From positions 62,001 through 126,000 of the forward strand of contig NZ_VIRL01000004.1 of NCBI RefSeq assembly GCF_006874465.1: a stretch of DNA of 64,000 nt, written 5' to 3'. The position numbers were made by a program, and so were the translations under genes. This stretch comes from Microbispora bryophytorum (GTDB lineage: Bacteria > Actinomycetota > Actinomycetes > Streptosporangiales > Streptosporangiaceae). The notes below the pieces were generated by a model. That model was given only the letters and a program-made list of their open reading frames with translations, was not told the DNA's origin and made no database searches. Below, piece after piece: positions 1 to 8,819 of the stretch (position 1 is its first letter; every line of letters begins with the position of its first letter).

Positions 1-563
1 TCGCCGAGATCGACAAGGCGCACAAGGACGGCGACACCCTCGGCGGCGTGGTCGAGGTCGTCGCCTACGGCCTGCCGCCGGGCCTCGGCAGCTACACCCA
101 CTGGGACCGCCGTCTCGACTCCCGCCTCGCCGGGGCGCTCATGGGCATCCAGGCGATCAAGGGGGTCGCGGTCGGCGACGGCTTCGAGACCGCCCGCCGC
201 CCGGGCTCGCGGGCCCACGACGAGATCGAGAACACTCCCGAGGGCGTGCGCCGGCTGACCAACCGGGCCGGCGGCGTCGAGGGCGGCATGACCAACGGCG
301 AGCCGCTGCGGGTCAGCGCCGCGATGAAGCCGATCTCCACCGTGCCCCGCGCGCTCGCCACGGTCGACGTGCTGACCGGCGAACCGGCCACGGCGCACCA
401 CGAGCGCTCGGACGTCTGCGCGGTCCCGGCCGCCGCGATCGTCGCCGAGGCGATGGTGGCGCTGGTGCTCGCGGACGCCGCCGTCGAGAAGTTCGGCGGC
501 GACTCCGTCGAAGAGGTCGCGCGCAACCTGTCGGGCTACCTGTCGTCCCTGGTCATCAAGTAA
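1..563 (+). CDS. aroC: Chorismate synthase, C-terminal part (5' end outside window)
   Basis: Last enzyme of the shikimate pathway, turning 5-enolpyruvylshikimate-3-phosphate into chorismate with reduced FMN. The reading frame is open from base 3 and gives about 186 residues, roughly half of a normal ~390-residue enzyme. Seen directly: the [10 protein letters not shown] segment right at the window edge, [10 protein letters not shown], and the [11 protein letters not shown] block, all typical of AroC. The stop (TAA) is 14 bases before the aroK start, so it heads or continues an aro operon with aroK, aroB and aroQ. The gene is cut by the window, not broken. Confidence 0.96.
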   Translation, partial: AEIDKAHKDGDTLGGVVEVVAYGLPPGLGSYTHWDRRLDSRLAGALMGIQAIKGVAVGDGFETARRPGSRAHDEIENTPEGVRRLTNRAGGVEGGMTNGEPLRVSAAMKPISTVPRALATVDVLTGEPATAHHERSDVCAVPAAAIVAEAMVALVLADAAVEKFGGDSVEEVARNLSGYLSSLVIK

Positions 564-577
564 TAGGGTTTGTGATC

Positions 578-1090
578 ATGCAATCGGCGCCCCAAGGCCC
601 CGCCGCGGTCCTCATCGGCCCGCCCGGCTCGGGCAAGTCCACCGTCGGACGGCTCCTCGCGGACCGCCTCGGCCTGCCGTTCCGCGACACCGACGCCGAC
701 GTCGAGGCCGTCGCCGGCAAGACCGTCAGCGACGTGTTCGTGGAGGACGGCGAGGAGAGGTTCCGCGAGCTGGAGGCGCAGGCCGTGCGCGACGCGCTGG
801 AGACGCACCCCGGCGTGCTCGCGCTCGGCGGCGGCGCGATCCTGCACGAGCACACCCGGAAGCTGCTGTCCGGCCACCGGGTCGTGTACCTCCAGGTCGG
901 GCTCGACCAGGCGGTCAAGCGGGTCGGCCTCGCCTCGGCCCGCCCGCTGCTGGTGCTGAACCCGCGCAGCCGGCTCAGGCAGCTGATGGAGCAGCGCCGT
1001 CCGATGTACGAGGGCCTCGCCGCGATCACCGTCGCCACCGACGGCCGCGAGCCCGAGGACGTGGTGACCGAGATCGAGGCGGCGCTGTGA
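578..1090 (+). CDS. aroK: Shikimate kinase
   Basis: Phosphorylates shikimate with ATP in the cytoplasm. The 170-residue product has a P-loop GPPGSGKS at residues 14-21, a DTDADVE shikimate-binding segment after it, and LALGGGAIL, the glycine-rich substrate loop. Length is normal. I prefer ATG at 578 over GTG at 572 because the AGGG at 565-568 is about 9 bases from 578 but only 3 from 572. The stop overlaps the aroB GTG start (GTGA), which implies translational coupling. Confidence 0.95.
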   Translation: MQSAPQGPAAVLIGPPGSGKSTVGRLLADRLGLPFRDTDADVEAVAGKTVSDVFVEDGEERFRELEAQAVRDALETHPGVLALGGGAILHEHTRKLLSGHRVVYLQVGLDQAVKRVGLASARPLLVLNPRSRLRQLMEQRRPMYEGLAAITVATDGREPEDVVTEIEAAL

Positions 1091-2163
1091 CGCCGGCACG
1101 CATCACCGTGCGCGGCGAGAATCCGTACGACGTGGTCGTCGGCACCGATGTGCTGCCGGAGCTGCCGGGTCTGCTGGACGCGAAGGTGCGCACGGTGGCC
1201 GTGATCCACCCCGCTGGGCTGCCCGAGATCGCCAGACCGGTGCGCGAGACCCTGGAGGGCGCCGGATTCGAGGTCGTCGCCCTGCCCGTGCCGGACGGCG
1301 AGGAGGCCAAGTCCGTCCACGTCGCGGCCGAGCTGTGGTCGGCGTTCGGCCGGTACGGCATCACCCGTTCCGACGCGGTCGTCGGCGTCGGCGGCGGGGC
1401 GACCACCGACCTGGCCGGGTTCGTGGCCGCGACGTGGCTGCGCGGCGTCCAGGCCGTGCAGGTGCCGACCACGCTGCTGGCGATGGTGGACGCGGCGGTC
1501 GGCGGCAAGACCGGCATCAACACCCCCGAGGGCAAGAACCTGGTCGGGTCCTTCCACCCGCCGAAGGGCGTGCTGTGCGACCTGGCCACGCTGGCGAGCG
1601 TGCCGCGCGAGGACTACGTCGCCGGCCTCGCCGAGATCATCAAGGGCGGGTTCATCGCCGACCCCACGATCCTCATGCTGATCGAGGACGACCCCGCCGG
1701 GGCCCGCACCCCCGAGGGCGAGCACACCCGTGAGCTGGTCGAGCGCAAGATCCAGGTGAAGGCCGACGTCGTCGGTGCCGACCTGCGCGAAAGCGGCCTG
1801 CGGGAGATCCTCAACTACGGCCACACCCTCGCCCACGCCGTCGAGCGGGTCGAGGACTACCGCATCAGGCACGGCGAGGCCGTGGCCATCGGACTGGTCT
1901 ACGCCGCCGAGCTGTCCCGGCTCGACGGCCGCGTCGGCCGCGACGTCGTGGACCGCACGCGCTCGATCCTGGAGTCGGTCGGGCTGCCCACCTCCTACCG
2001 CGCCGACGCCTGGCCGCGGCTGCGTGAGCACATGCGTGTGGACAAGAAGGCCAGGGGAGCGGTGCTGCGGTTCGTCGTGCTCGACGACGTCGGCAGGCCC
2101 GCCCGGCTGGAGAACCCCTCGGAGGAACTGCTCGAAGCCGCGTACCGGGAGGTCGCCCGATGA
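1087..2163 (+). CDS. aroB: 3-dehydroquinate synthase
   Basis: Converts DAHP to 3-dehydroquinate using NAD+ and a divalent metal; second step of the shikimate pathway. The 358-residue length is normal. Visible family motifs are [13 protein letters not shown] (NAD-binding glycine loop), [24 protein letters not shown], the metal-binding histidine segment [11 protein letters not shown] and RHGEAVAIG. The GTG start overlaps the aroK stop by 4 bases, and its own stop overlaps the aroQ ATG (ATGA), so aroKBQ are almost certainly one transcript. Confidence 0.97.
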   Translation: MTPARITVRGENPYDVVVGTDVLPELPGLLDAKVRTVAVIHPAGLPEIARPVRETLEGAGFEVVALPVPDGEEAKSVHVAAELWSAFGRYGITRSDAVVGVGGGATTDLAGFVAATWLRGVQAVQVPTTLLAMVDAAVGGKTGINTPEGKNLVGSFHPPKGVLCDLATLASVPREDYVAGLAEIIKGGFIADPTILMLIEDDPAGARTPEGEHTRELVERKIQVKADVVGADLRESGLREILNYGHTLAHAVERVEDYRIRHGEAVAIGLVYAAELSRLDGRVGRDVVDRTRSILESVGLPTSYRADAWPRLREHMRVDKKARGAVLRFVVLDDVGRPARLENPSEELLEAAYREVAR

Positions 2164-2594
2164 GGCAGGTGCTCGTCCTGAACGGGCCCAACCTGGGCCG
2201 TCTCGGCAGCCGGGAGCCCGACGTCTACGGCGCGCAGACCTTTGACGACCTAGCGGCCCTGTGCCGCGAGATCGGCCGCGAGCTGGGCCTGTCGGTGGAG
2301 GTCAGGCAGACCGACGACGAGGCCGAGCTGGTGAGCTGGATCCACGAGGCGGCCGACAGCAGGACCCCCGTGGTCCTCAACCCCGCCGCCTTCACCCACT
2401 ATTCGTACGCGTTGCGCGACGCGATCGCGCAGCGTACGGCTCCGCTGGTCGAGGTGCACATCTCCAACCCGAACGCGCGGGAGGAGTTCCGCCACACCTC
2501 GGTCGTGGCGGCGGTGGCCACCGGGACGATCGCGGGGTTCGGCATGCGGTCGTACGAGCTCGCGCTGCGCGCGATCGCCGACATGGACGAGTGA
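2160..2594 (+). CDS. aroQ: 3-dehydroquinate dehydratase, type II
   Basis: Dehydrates 3-dehydroquinate to 3-dehydroshikimate. The 144-residue size and the motifs [50 protein letters not shown] are those of the small dodecameric type II enzyme, with the catalytic tyrosine in the DVYG loop and a histidine in VHISN. The N-terminal motif reads NLGRLG instead of the commoner NLNLLG, a conservative change. It ends the aro block; the next gene starts 14 bases after the stop, or overlaps it if GTG 2591 is used. Confidence 0.95.
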   Translation: MRQVLVLNGPNLGRLGSREPDVYGAQTFDDLAALCREIGRELGLSVEVRQTDDEAELVSWIHEAADSRTPVVLNPAAFTHYSYALRDAIAQRTAPLVEVHISNPNAREEFRHTSVVAAVATGTIAGFGMRSYELALRAIADMDE

Positions 2595-2608
2595 CGAAAG
2601 AAGAAATC

Positions 2609-3403
2609 ATGCACTACCGGTCGTATGTGGCGGTCGGCGACAGCTTCACCGAGGGACTCAACGACCCCCTCGTGGGCGCGCCCCCTCCGGTGCCGGGGGA
2701 GGTGGTCCGTTACCGGGGCTGGGCCGACCGGGTCGCCGAGCGGCTCGCCTTACTCGAACCGGACTTCCGCTACGCCAACCTCGCGGTGCGGGGGAAGCTG
2801 ATCGACCAGATCGTCGCCGACCAGGTGCCCGCGGCCGTCGGGCTGAGGCCCGACCTCATCAGCTTCTGCGCGGGCGGCAACGACCTCATCCGCCCCGGCG
2901 CCGACCCCGACCAGATGGCCAAGAAGCTGGCCGCCGCCGTACGCGACCTGCGGGCCTCCGGCGCCGACGTCGTGCTGTTCACCGGGACCGATCCCCGGGA
3001 CACCCCGATCATGCGCCGCGTGCGCGGCAAGTTCGCGATCTTCTTCATGCACGTCCGCTCGATCGCCGACCTGTACGGCTGTCACCTGGTGGACATGTGG
3101 TCGATGCAGGGGCTGCGGGACTGGCGGGCCTGGAGCGGCGACCGGCTGCACATGAACGCCGAGGGCCACCGCCTGGTCGCGGCACGGGTGCTGCATGTGC
3201 TGGGCGTGCCGACCGAGGACGACTGGCGCAAGACCTGGCCGCCCCGCGAGCAGGTGGACCCGAGGGCCAAGCGCCGTGAGGACGTGCAGTGGCTCAGGGA
3301 GCACTTCGGCCCGTGGATCGGGCGGCGCGTTCGCGGCACGTCATCCGGCGACGGCCTCGCCCCCAAGCGGCCCGAGCTCGGCCCGCTGCCTCCTGCTCTC
3401 TGA
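2609..3403 (+). CDS. SGNH/GDSL-family hydrolase
   Basis: Predicted serine esterase/lipase-type hydrolase, 264 residues, no signal peptide and so probably cytoplasmic. Block I GDSFTEGLND places the nucleophile serine at residue 12. The oxyanion asparagine is in CAGGNDLIRPG, and the catalytic Asp/His pair lies in GDRLHMNAEGH near residue 180. I chose ATG 2609 because an A/G-rich GAAAGAAGAA site lies just upstream; GTG 2591, overlapping the aroQ stop, is an alternative adding six residues. It is probably co-transcribed with aroQ, but nothing links its substrate to aromatic synthesis. Confidence 0.88.
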   Translation: MHYRSYVAVGDSFTEGLNDPLVGAPPPVPGEVVRYRGWADRVAERLALLEPDFRYANLAVRGKLIDQIVADQVPAAVGLRPDLISFCAGGNDLIRPGADPDQMAKKLAAAVRDLRASGADVVLFTGTDPRDTPIMRRVRGKFAIFFMHVRSIADLYGCHLVDMWSMQGLRDWRAWSGDRLHMNAEGHRLVAARVLHVLGVPTEDDWRKTWPPREQVDPRAKRREDVQWLREHFGPWIGRRVRGTSSGDGLAPKRPELGPLPPAL

Positions 3404-3458
3404 CCCTGCGCCCTCTCCCTGAACCTGCTTTCTGACCCTGCTTTCTGAACCGGCTCCT
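3402..3458. repeat. Short degenerate 13-bp tandem repeat after the SGNH gene
   Basis: Units GAACCTGCTTTCT (3421-3433), GACCCTGCTTTCT (3434-3446) and a partial third copy follow the SGNH stop, preceded by a weaker copy. No gene is seen in 3404-3502. The repeat is not a hairpin, so I do not call it a terminator. Confidence 0.6.
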
Positions 3459-3502
3459 CCGTGCAGGCCCGCGCGGCGGTGACAGCCCGTCTTCGCCGAC
3501 GA

Positions 3503-3994
3503 CTACGCCGGCGTGCCAGGCTGCGCCGCGGCGCGGCGCAGGCTCCGTGATATCCAGGGCGGGCAGTCCGGATCGCCTTGGGCCTCCGCGGCGGTGAGCC
3601 AGAGGAATCCCTCCACCTCCTCCGCCGAGGCGGCCACGGGCTGGGCGTGGGGCGGCATCGTCGCCCGGAAGACCACGTTGACGACGGGGTCGCCGTCGTC
3701 GGTGACGAAGAACCCGCTCTCCACATAGGAGAGTGCGGTTCCCGTGATGTCGACCCCGATCTCCTCGGCGACCTCACGCCGTGCCGTCTCCTCAAGCACA
3801 TCGAGCCCCGCGCCGTCGGGCTCGACCTTGCCGCCCACGCCGGCGAGCATGCCCGGTGCGTGCGCCTGCCGCCTGCCGCGCCGGATGAGCAGCCACCGGC
3901 CGTCTCGCTCCAGGAAGACCTCGACGTTCACGACGAAGGCCGGTCGGCCGCCCCGGGTGAGGCACTCCGACATGACAGGGGCGTCAGCGCTCAT
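3503..3994 (-). CDS. Nudix hydrolase
   Basis: Hydrolyses nucleoside diphosphates linked to another moiety; substrate unknown. 163 residues from the ATG at 3994 (MSADAPVMSEC). The Nudix box is seen as a GGKVEP glycine loop followed by REVAEEIGV, and LLIRRGRRQAHAPGMLAGVGGKVE is split by the usual strand/loop pattern of MutT-like proteins. An upstream extension of the frame to 4093 is low-complexity and I leave it out. MSECL at 3973 is another possible start. It converges with nothing closely; the aro/SGNH genes end 99 bases away. Confidence 0.85.
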   Translation of the reverse strand: MSADAPVMSECLTRGGRPAFVVNVEVFLERDGRWLLIRRGRRQAHAPGMLAGVGGKVEPDGAGLDVLEETARREVAEEIGVDITGTALSYVESGFFVTDDGDPVVNVVFRATMPPHAQPVAASAEEVEGFLWLTAAEAQGDPDCPPWISRSLRRAAAQPGTPA

Positions 3995-4102
3995 GCCCCG
4001 CACTTTACGTGTGATCGCTCGGGCCTCACGCCCTGCCCGAGCCGCGGACGGCGCCGTCCCGGCCCAACCACCAGCGCCGTCCCGGCCCAACACACCGGCG
4101 CC

Positions 4103-4147
4103 ACCGGCAGCCCGAACACCGGCGGCCCGAACACCGGCAGCCCGGAC
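4103..4147. repeat. 15-bp tandem repeat, three copies, upstream of the peptidase gene
   Basis: Three copies of ACCGGCAGCCCGAAC with 1-2 changes each (4103-4117, 4118-4132, 4133-4147). A separate imperfect duplication around GCCGTCCCGGCCCAAC lies just before (about 4049-4094). The 288-base gap between the Nudix and peptidase starts otherwise shows no gene or clear promoter. Confidence 0.7.
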
Positions 4148-4282
4148 GGCGCGGACACCGCCTCAGACCGGAGCAGGTCCCACCACGGTCCGATGCGCGA
4201 CAGGCGGCCATCGCGCGAAGATCCTGTTCCACGGTCACTGGCGCGGGGGACGCCGATGCCGGATGCGAGCAAGGGAGTGACG

Positions 4283-5056
4283 ATGGCGTGGAAACGATGG
4301 CCCGTGTGGCGGCGCGGACCGGTGTGGCGGCGTGCACCAGTGTGGCGGCGTGGACGGGTGTGGCTGCTCGTCGTGCTCGCGGCCCTGCCGATCGCGGCGG
4401 CCGCCGTCGTCGCGGTGGCTTTTCCTTCGGTCGCCGCCACGACCTGTCCCACCTGTTACGGGCTGGAGCGCCTGGCCCCGGGCGTCTACGCGGAGTCGGG
4501 GCTGCCGCCGGACCGGAGGCGGCAGGTGGTCTCCACCGTGGAGGAGGCGGAGCGGCGCGTCCGCGACTTCTACGGCGGCAGGCAGGCCTCTCCCCGGATC
4601 CTCGCCTGCCTCGGCGACCGCTGTTACCGCCGGATCGGCGGTGGAGGGGAACGGGGCGTCGCGGTGCTGAACCGCGCGGTGATGCTGTCGCCCGACGGCG
4701 TGGATCCGGTCATCGCCTCCCACGAGATGTCGCACGTCGAACTGCACGCCCGCCTGGTCACGGATGACGCGGTGCCGCAGTGGTTCGACGAGGGCCTGGC
4801 CGTTCTCGTCTCCGGCGACCCGCGCTACCTCGCTCCGGAGACGGCGGCCGACCGTTGCCTGGTGAGCACGGACGCCACACTGCCGGTGACGCTGGACGCC
4901 TGGTTGCGCGCGGCCGGCGCGGACGCGCGCACCTACGCGGAGGCGGCGTGCCGGGTGAGCCGATGGGTCACCGCGAGCGGCGGGTCGCACGCCGTGCTCG
5001 ACCTCGTACGGCGCCTGAACGCGGGGGAGGCATTCGGCGCGGTCACGAAGATGTGA
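4283..5056 (+). CDS. Membrane-anchored HExxH zinc metallopeptidase (gluzincin type)
   Basis: 257 residues. An arginine/tryptophan-rich start (PVWRRG repeated) is followed by one transmembrane or signal-anchor helix (about residues 29-52), so the catalytic domain should lie outside the membrane. HEMSH at residues 147-151 and WFDEGLA at 167-173 give an HExxH...E zinc site with glutamate 170 as third ligand, the layout of peptidase MA-like gluzincins. Four cysteines (two in CPTC after the helix, two in CLGDRC) could form disulfides. The start at 4283 has AAGGGAG five bases upstream; ATG 4256 is possible. Substrate unknown. The N-terminal PVWRRG/PVWRRA/PVWRRG copies come from three 18-bp direct repeats (4301-4354). 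Confidence 0.75.
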   Translation: MAWKRWPVWRRGPVWRRAPVWRRGRVWLLVVLAALPIAAAAVVAVAFPSVAATTCPTCYGLERLAPGVYAESGLPPDRRRQVVSTVEEAERRVRDFYGGRQASPRILACLGDRCYRRIGGGGERGVAVLNRAVMLSPDGVDPVIASHEMSHVELHARLVTDDAVPQWFDEGLAVLVSGDPRYLAPETAADRCLVSTDATLPVTLDAWLRAAGADARTYAEAACRVSRWVTASGGSHAVLDLVRRLNAGEAFGAVTKM

Positions 5057-5072
5057 GCTCCGCCCTCCCCGG

Positions 5073-5150
5073 CCTGAGCTCTGCCTTGTTGGCCTGGCTC
5101 CGTCTCCCCGGCCTGAGCCCTGCCCTCTTGGCCTGGCTCCGTCTCCCTGG
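5073..5150. repeat. 39-bp tandem repeat, two copies, between convergent genes
   Basis: Two near-identical 39-bp units starting CCTGAGCTCTGCC and CCTGAGCCCTGCC (5073-5111 and 5112-5150), with partial copies on each side. It fills the 120-base gap between the peptidase stop and the end of the minus-strand helicase gene. No classical terminator hairpin is evident. Confidence 0.7.
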
Positions 5151-5176
5151 CCGAGCTCCGCCCGCGCCCGCCCGGC

Positions 5177-7246
5177 TCAGGAGCCGGCGGTGAGGCGGCG
5201 CAGGGCGTCGCGGACCTTCGCGGGGTCGGTGGTGCGCCAGAAGGGCGGCAGCGAGTTGAGCAGGAACCCGCTGTAACGGGCGGTGGCGAGCCTCGGATCG
5301 AGAACGGCGACGACGCCCCGGTCGTCCATCGATCGCAGCAGCCGGCCCGCGCCCTGCGCCAGCAGCAGCGCGGCGTGGGTGGCCGCCACCGCCATGAAGC
5401 CGTTACCCCCCGTGGCCGCCACGTGCCGCTGCCGGGCCGAGGCGAGCGGGTCGTCGGGGCGTGGGAACGGGACCCTGTCGATGATCACCAGGGTCAGCGA
5501 CGGGCCCGGCACGTCGACGCCCTGCCACAGCGACAGCGTGCCGAACAGGCAGGTGGCGGGGTCGGCCGCGAACTGCTTGACGAGCTGCGAGGTCGAGTCG
5601 TCGCCCTGGCAGAGCAGCGGCACGTCGAGCCGCTCCCGCAGCGCCTCCGTGGCGGCCTTCGCGGCCCGCATGGAGGAGAACAGGCCGAGCGTCCGGCCGC
5701 CGGCCGCCTCGATGAGCTCGGCGATCTCGTCGACGTACGCCTCGGGGAGGCCGTCACGGCCGGGCTGGGGGAGATGCGTGGCGACATAGAGGATGCCCCG
5801 GCGCGGATGATCGAACGGCGAGCCGACGTCGAGGCCGGTCCACTCCCCGGCGCGCAGGCCCCACTGGCGGGACAGGCTGTCGAACGAGCCGCCGAGTGCG
5901 AGCGTGGCGCTGGTGAGGACCACGGTGCGGTCGCCGAACAGCTTGTCGCGCAGCATGCCGCCGACCGACAGCGGCGCCACCCGCAGGCTGGGAGGAACGC
6001 GCCCGCGCCCCTCCTCCAGCCAGACGACCTCCGCCCGGTGGACCTCCTCGGACCGGGCGCCCTCCGGGCCGCCGTTCGCGCCACGCTCCGAATCCCGCGA
6101 GTCCCCGGTGTCCTCCGCGTCGTCTCCGGTCTCGTCGCGACCGGCCGCCGGGCCGAAGGCGTCGAGCATCCGCTGGGCGGTGTCGTGCACGTCGTCCAGC
6201 GCGGTGAAGGCGGCCTTGCGCAGCCCGGCGTTCTCCGGGTCGTCCTTGTCCTTGTTGCGCGGTCCGAGGGCCGTGATGCAGGCGAAGGCGGCGTCGCGCA
6301 CCAGCGCGAGCGTCATCCCGAGCGACCCCGGCAGCGTGTCGACGCGGCCGGGCGGGGCGACGGCCAGCAGGGAGCGCAGGTCCTCACCCGCCTCCTGGAG
6401 CCGGTCGGCGATGCCCTGTTCGACCAGCCGCCCGGCGCGGCGCGCGGCGAGGCTCACCGTGCTGTCCGACAGCTCTCCGGTGACCACCGACGTCACGCGG
6501 TCGACCAGCTCGTGCGCCTCGTCCACCACGACCACGTCGTGCTCGGGCAGGACCGCGAAGTCCTCCATGGCGTCGATCGCCAGCAGCGCGTGGTTGGTGA
6601 CCACGACGTCGGCCTCGCCTGCGCGCTCCCGCGCGAGCTCGGCGAAGCAGTCGGCGCCGCTGGGGCACCGCTGGGCCCCCAGGCACTCCCGGGCCGTCAC
6701 GGAGAACTGCCGCCAGGCCTGGTCGCTCACGCCGGGCACGATCTCGTCGCGGTCGCCGGTCTCGGTGTCGTTGGCCCAGTCCTGGATGCGCTGCACCATC
6801 CGCCCGGTGGCGCTGACCTCGCGCGGGTCGAAGAGCTGGTCGTCCTCGTCCTCGGGCATCCCGTCGGCCATCTTGTGGCGGCACAGGTAGTTGCGGCGGC
6901 CCTTCAGGATCGCGAACTCGGGCCGGTGCGGCAGCAGGCTCTCCAGCGTGTCGGCCAGCCGGGGCAGGTCACGGTCGACCAGCTGGCGTTGCAGCGCGAT
7001 CGTGGCGGTGGACACCACCACGGCCTTGCCCTTCTCGGCCGCGTACCTGATCGCGGGCACGAGGTAGGCCAGCGACTTGCCGGTGCCGGTGCCGGCCTGC
7101 ACCGCGAGGTGCTCCTCGCTCTCGACGGCGTCGCGCACCGCCTGCGCCATCTTGACCTGCCCGGGCCGCTCGACGCCGCCCAGTGCGGTCACCGCGGCGG
7201 TGAGGAGTTCTTCGACGGGCGGAAGCTCGGAACGGTCCTTGGGCAC
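5177..7246 (-). CDS. dinG: DinG/XPD-type ATP-dependent DNA helicase
   Basis: Superfamily 2 helicase, 689 residues, expected to unwind DNA 5' to 3' and act in repair. Walker A AGTGTGKS at residues 51-58 and a DEAH box (VVVDEAHEL) near residue 238 are present. Four cysteines between them (in YLCRHK, ECLGAQRC and DCF) match the Fe-S cluster of the XPD/DinG family. Later helicase motifs include VVLTSATL, the RTLGLFSSMRAA segment, FGTLSLWQGVDVPG and the final QGAGRLLRS. An acidic low-complexity insert (around GDDAEDTGDSRDSERG) interrupts the middle. The ATG at 7246 gives a normal family N-terminus. Confidence 0.92.
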   Translation of the reverse strand: MPKDRSELPPVEELLTAAVTALGGVERPGQVKMAQAVRDAVESEEHLAVQAGTGTGKSLAYLVPAIRYAAEKGKAVVVSTATIALQRQLVDRDLPRLADTLESLLPHRPEFAILKGRRNYLCRHKMADGMPEDEDDQLFDPREVSATGRMVQRIQDWANDTETGDRDEIVPGVSDQAWRQFSVTARECLGAQRCPSGADCFAELARERAGEADVVVTNHALLAIDAMEDFAVLPEHDVVVVDEAHELVDRVTSVVTGELSDSTVSLAARRAGRLVEQGIADRLQEAGEDLRSLLAVAPPGRVDTLPGSLGMTLALVRDAAFACITALGPRNKDKDDPENAGLRKAAFTALDDVHDTAQRMLDAFGPAAGRDETGDDAEDTGDSRDSERGANGGPEGARSEEVHRAEVVWLEEGRGRVPPSLRVAPLSVGGMLRDKLFGDRTVVLTSATLALGGSFDSLSRQWGLRAGEWTGLDVGSPFDHPRRGILYVATHLPQPGRDGLPEAYVDEIAELIEAAGGRTLGLFSSMRAAKAATEALRERLDVPLLCQGDDSTSQLVKQFAADPATCLFGTLSLWQGVDVPGPSLTLVIIDRVPFPRPDDPLASARQRHVAATGGNGFMAVAATHAALLLAQGAGRLLRSMDDRGVVAVLDPRLATARYSGFLLNSLPPFWRTTDPAKVRDALRRLTAGS

Positions 7247-7462
7247 GGAAGAACGCTACCCGGTGTCACCGACATCCTGTGCGTGTCCGCCCCACCACAT
7301 CCTGGCGTTCCAGGAACTCCCTCCCAGCACGCGTGGCACACTGAGATGTCAGTGCTCTCATGGTCAACGGCGATCTACCCAGTGAGGTCGAAAAGGGACG
7401 AAACGGAAGTTTCGCGAGGGTTCCCGAGATCGAGTGGACGGAAAAGGGCAGGTAAAGGCACT

Positions 7463-8734
7463 ATGTCTGCCATGTCGGAAGTTGTCCCACTGCCATCGTT
7501 CGGCGAGGTGTTCTTCGACGCGCGAGGTCAGGATCGTGTGCTCAGGGTCACGTGGCACGACGGCACGCTGGTGCTGAGCCTGTGGCGGGGCGAGATGTGC
7601 ACGGCCAGTTTCCGCATGCCCATGAACGACGTGGGACGGCTGATCGACACTCTCGACGAAGGTTTCGCGGAGGCGGGCGGCGAGGAACAGGACGCCGGGA
7701 CGGGACCGTTCCCGCGGCAGGGAGCGGTGGGCCAGGACGGCTACGCCCCGCAGGAGGCGTACCCCGCGCACCCGCAGGACCCGGGGCAGGACGCCTACGC
7801 GACCCAGATCCACGACCCGTACGCCACGCAGGTCCACGATCCGTACGCGGCCGAATCCCCGGACGCGTACGCGGCACGGGCCCAGGACGCCTACGCCGTG
7901 CCCGACGGGTACGCCGGGCAGCCCGGTGACGGATACGCCGCGCAGGACCCCTACAGTGCGCCCCGGAACCCGTCCCAGATCCCGTACGGCCAGGCCCGGG
8001 ACGGGTACGCCGCCGACGAGGGTCACGCCACCACGCCCGACGGCTACGGCCAGGCCCCGGACGGGTACGGCGGGGCCCACGACGGCTACGCGCAGGACGA
8101 GAGCGGATACGCGGCCCGGGACCGCCGCGGGCCGCACGACGCGGGGTTCCCCGAGCAGCCCGCCCCGTCCGGCTACAACTATGCGGACTATCCCGGCCCC
8201 GATTACCCGGGGACGGGGCAGTACGCCCGTCCGCCGGTGCCGCCGCCCGCCCCGGCACCCGAGGCCTACCCGGCGCCCGCCGCGCTCGGCCCCAACGACG
8301 TACTCGTCGCCCGGGGCACGCCCACCCAGGACCGCCTCGTCGCGTCCTCGGCCCAGACCGGCCCGCAGCCGGCCTACCCCCAGGGTCCGCGATCCCAGGC
8401 CCCGCAGCCCACGGCGGCGCAGCCTGCGGGGCAGCCGCCGGGGGCGGTCGACCCGAGCGACCCCCTCGGCCTCGGCGTGGCCCGGCCCTACGTCGACGAG
8501 CAGTACGCGAACGAGCAGTACGCGAGCGAACCGTACGCGAGTGATCCGTACGCGAGTGAAACGCTCTACACCACGGGCGAGCGCCTGCGGCCGGACCAGT
8601 GGCCGGCCGGTCAGGCCCCGGACCAGCAGGCCGAGCGCAGCCGGAGACGGCGCGGCGGGCAGCCCTCCGCGGACTCCCCGATCCCCTGGTCGGACGAGGA
8701 CGGGGAGGGATGGGATACATCCCGGGGGTGGTGA
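7463..8734 (+). CDS. Protein with small conserved N-terminal domain and long Tyr/Ala/Gln/Pro repeat tail
   Basis: 423 residues with two parts. Residues about 10-62 (GEVFFDARGQDRVLRVTWHD through DVGRLIDTLDEG) look like a folded beta-rich domain; I recall similar short actinobacterial proteins without named function. From about residue 63 onward the chain is low-complexity, dominated by [D/E]xYA units (QDAYATQ, HDPYATQ, EQYASEPYAS) plus proline- and glutamine-rich linkers, with about 40 tyrosines. No signal peptide or membrane helix. The ATG at 7463 (or 7472) follows AAAGGCA. It is divergent from the helicase. The tail resembles tyrosine-rich phase-separating or phosphorylated sequences, which is speculation. 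Confidence 0.8.
   Translation: MSAMSEVVPLPSFGEVFFDARGQDRVLRVTWHDGTLVLSLWRGEMCTASFRMPMNDVGRLIDTLDEGFAEAGGEEQDAGTGPFPRQGAVGQDGYAPQEAYPAHPQDPGQDAYATQIHDPYATQVHDPYAAESPDAYAARAQDAYAVPDGYAGQPGDGYAAQDPYSAPRNPSQIPYGQARDGYAADEGHATTPDGYGQAPDGYGGAHDGYAQDESGYAARDRRGPHDAGFPEQPAPSGYNYADYPGPDYPGTGQYARPPVPPPAPAPEAYPAPAALGPNDVLVARGTPTQDRLVASSAQTGPQPAYPQGPRSQAPQPTAAQPAGQPPGAVDPSDPLGLGVARPYVDEQYANEQYASEPYASDPYASETLYTTGERLRPDQWPAGQAPDQQAERSRRRRGGQPSADSPIPWSDEDGEGWDTSRGW
8498..8557. repeat. In-frame 15-bp repeat, four copies, inside the Tyr/Ala-repeat gene
   Basis: Four tandem 15-bp units encode EQYAN, EQYAS, EPYAS and DPYAS. The DNA similarity between units (GAGCAGTACGCGA type) shows recent unit duplication rather than only amino-acid bias. 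Longer, more diverged YAT/YAA units lie at 7793-7950. Confidence 0.85.
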
Positions 8735-8819
8735 GGGCCCTCGGCGTGGTGAGGCCCCCTCGGGGGTGGTGAGGGCCGCGGTCTTCGGGAGTTCCTGCTG
8801 TAAGTAACCTCGTCGTTTG

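Noticed and set aside
2261-2608. Upstream extension of the SGNH hydrolase frame through aroQ
   Set aside because: It overlaps aroQ in another frame and has shadow-type Arg/Pro composition; a ribosome site is at 2596-2605.
8735-8780. Terminator after the Tyr/Ala-repeat gene
   Set aside because: CCCCC/GGGGG arms have only a two-base gap; the region is better described as GTGGTGAGG direct repeats.
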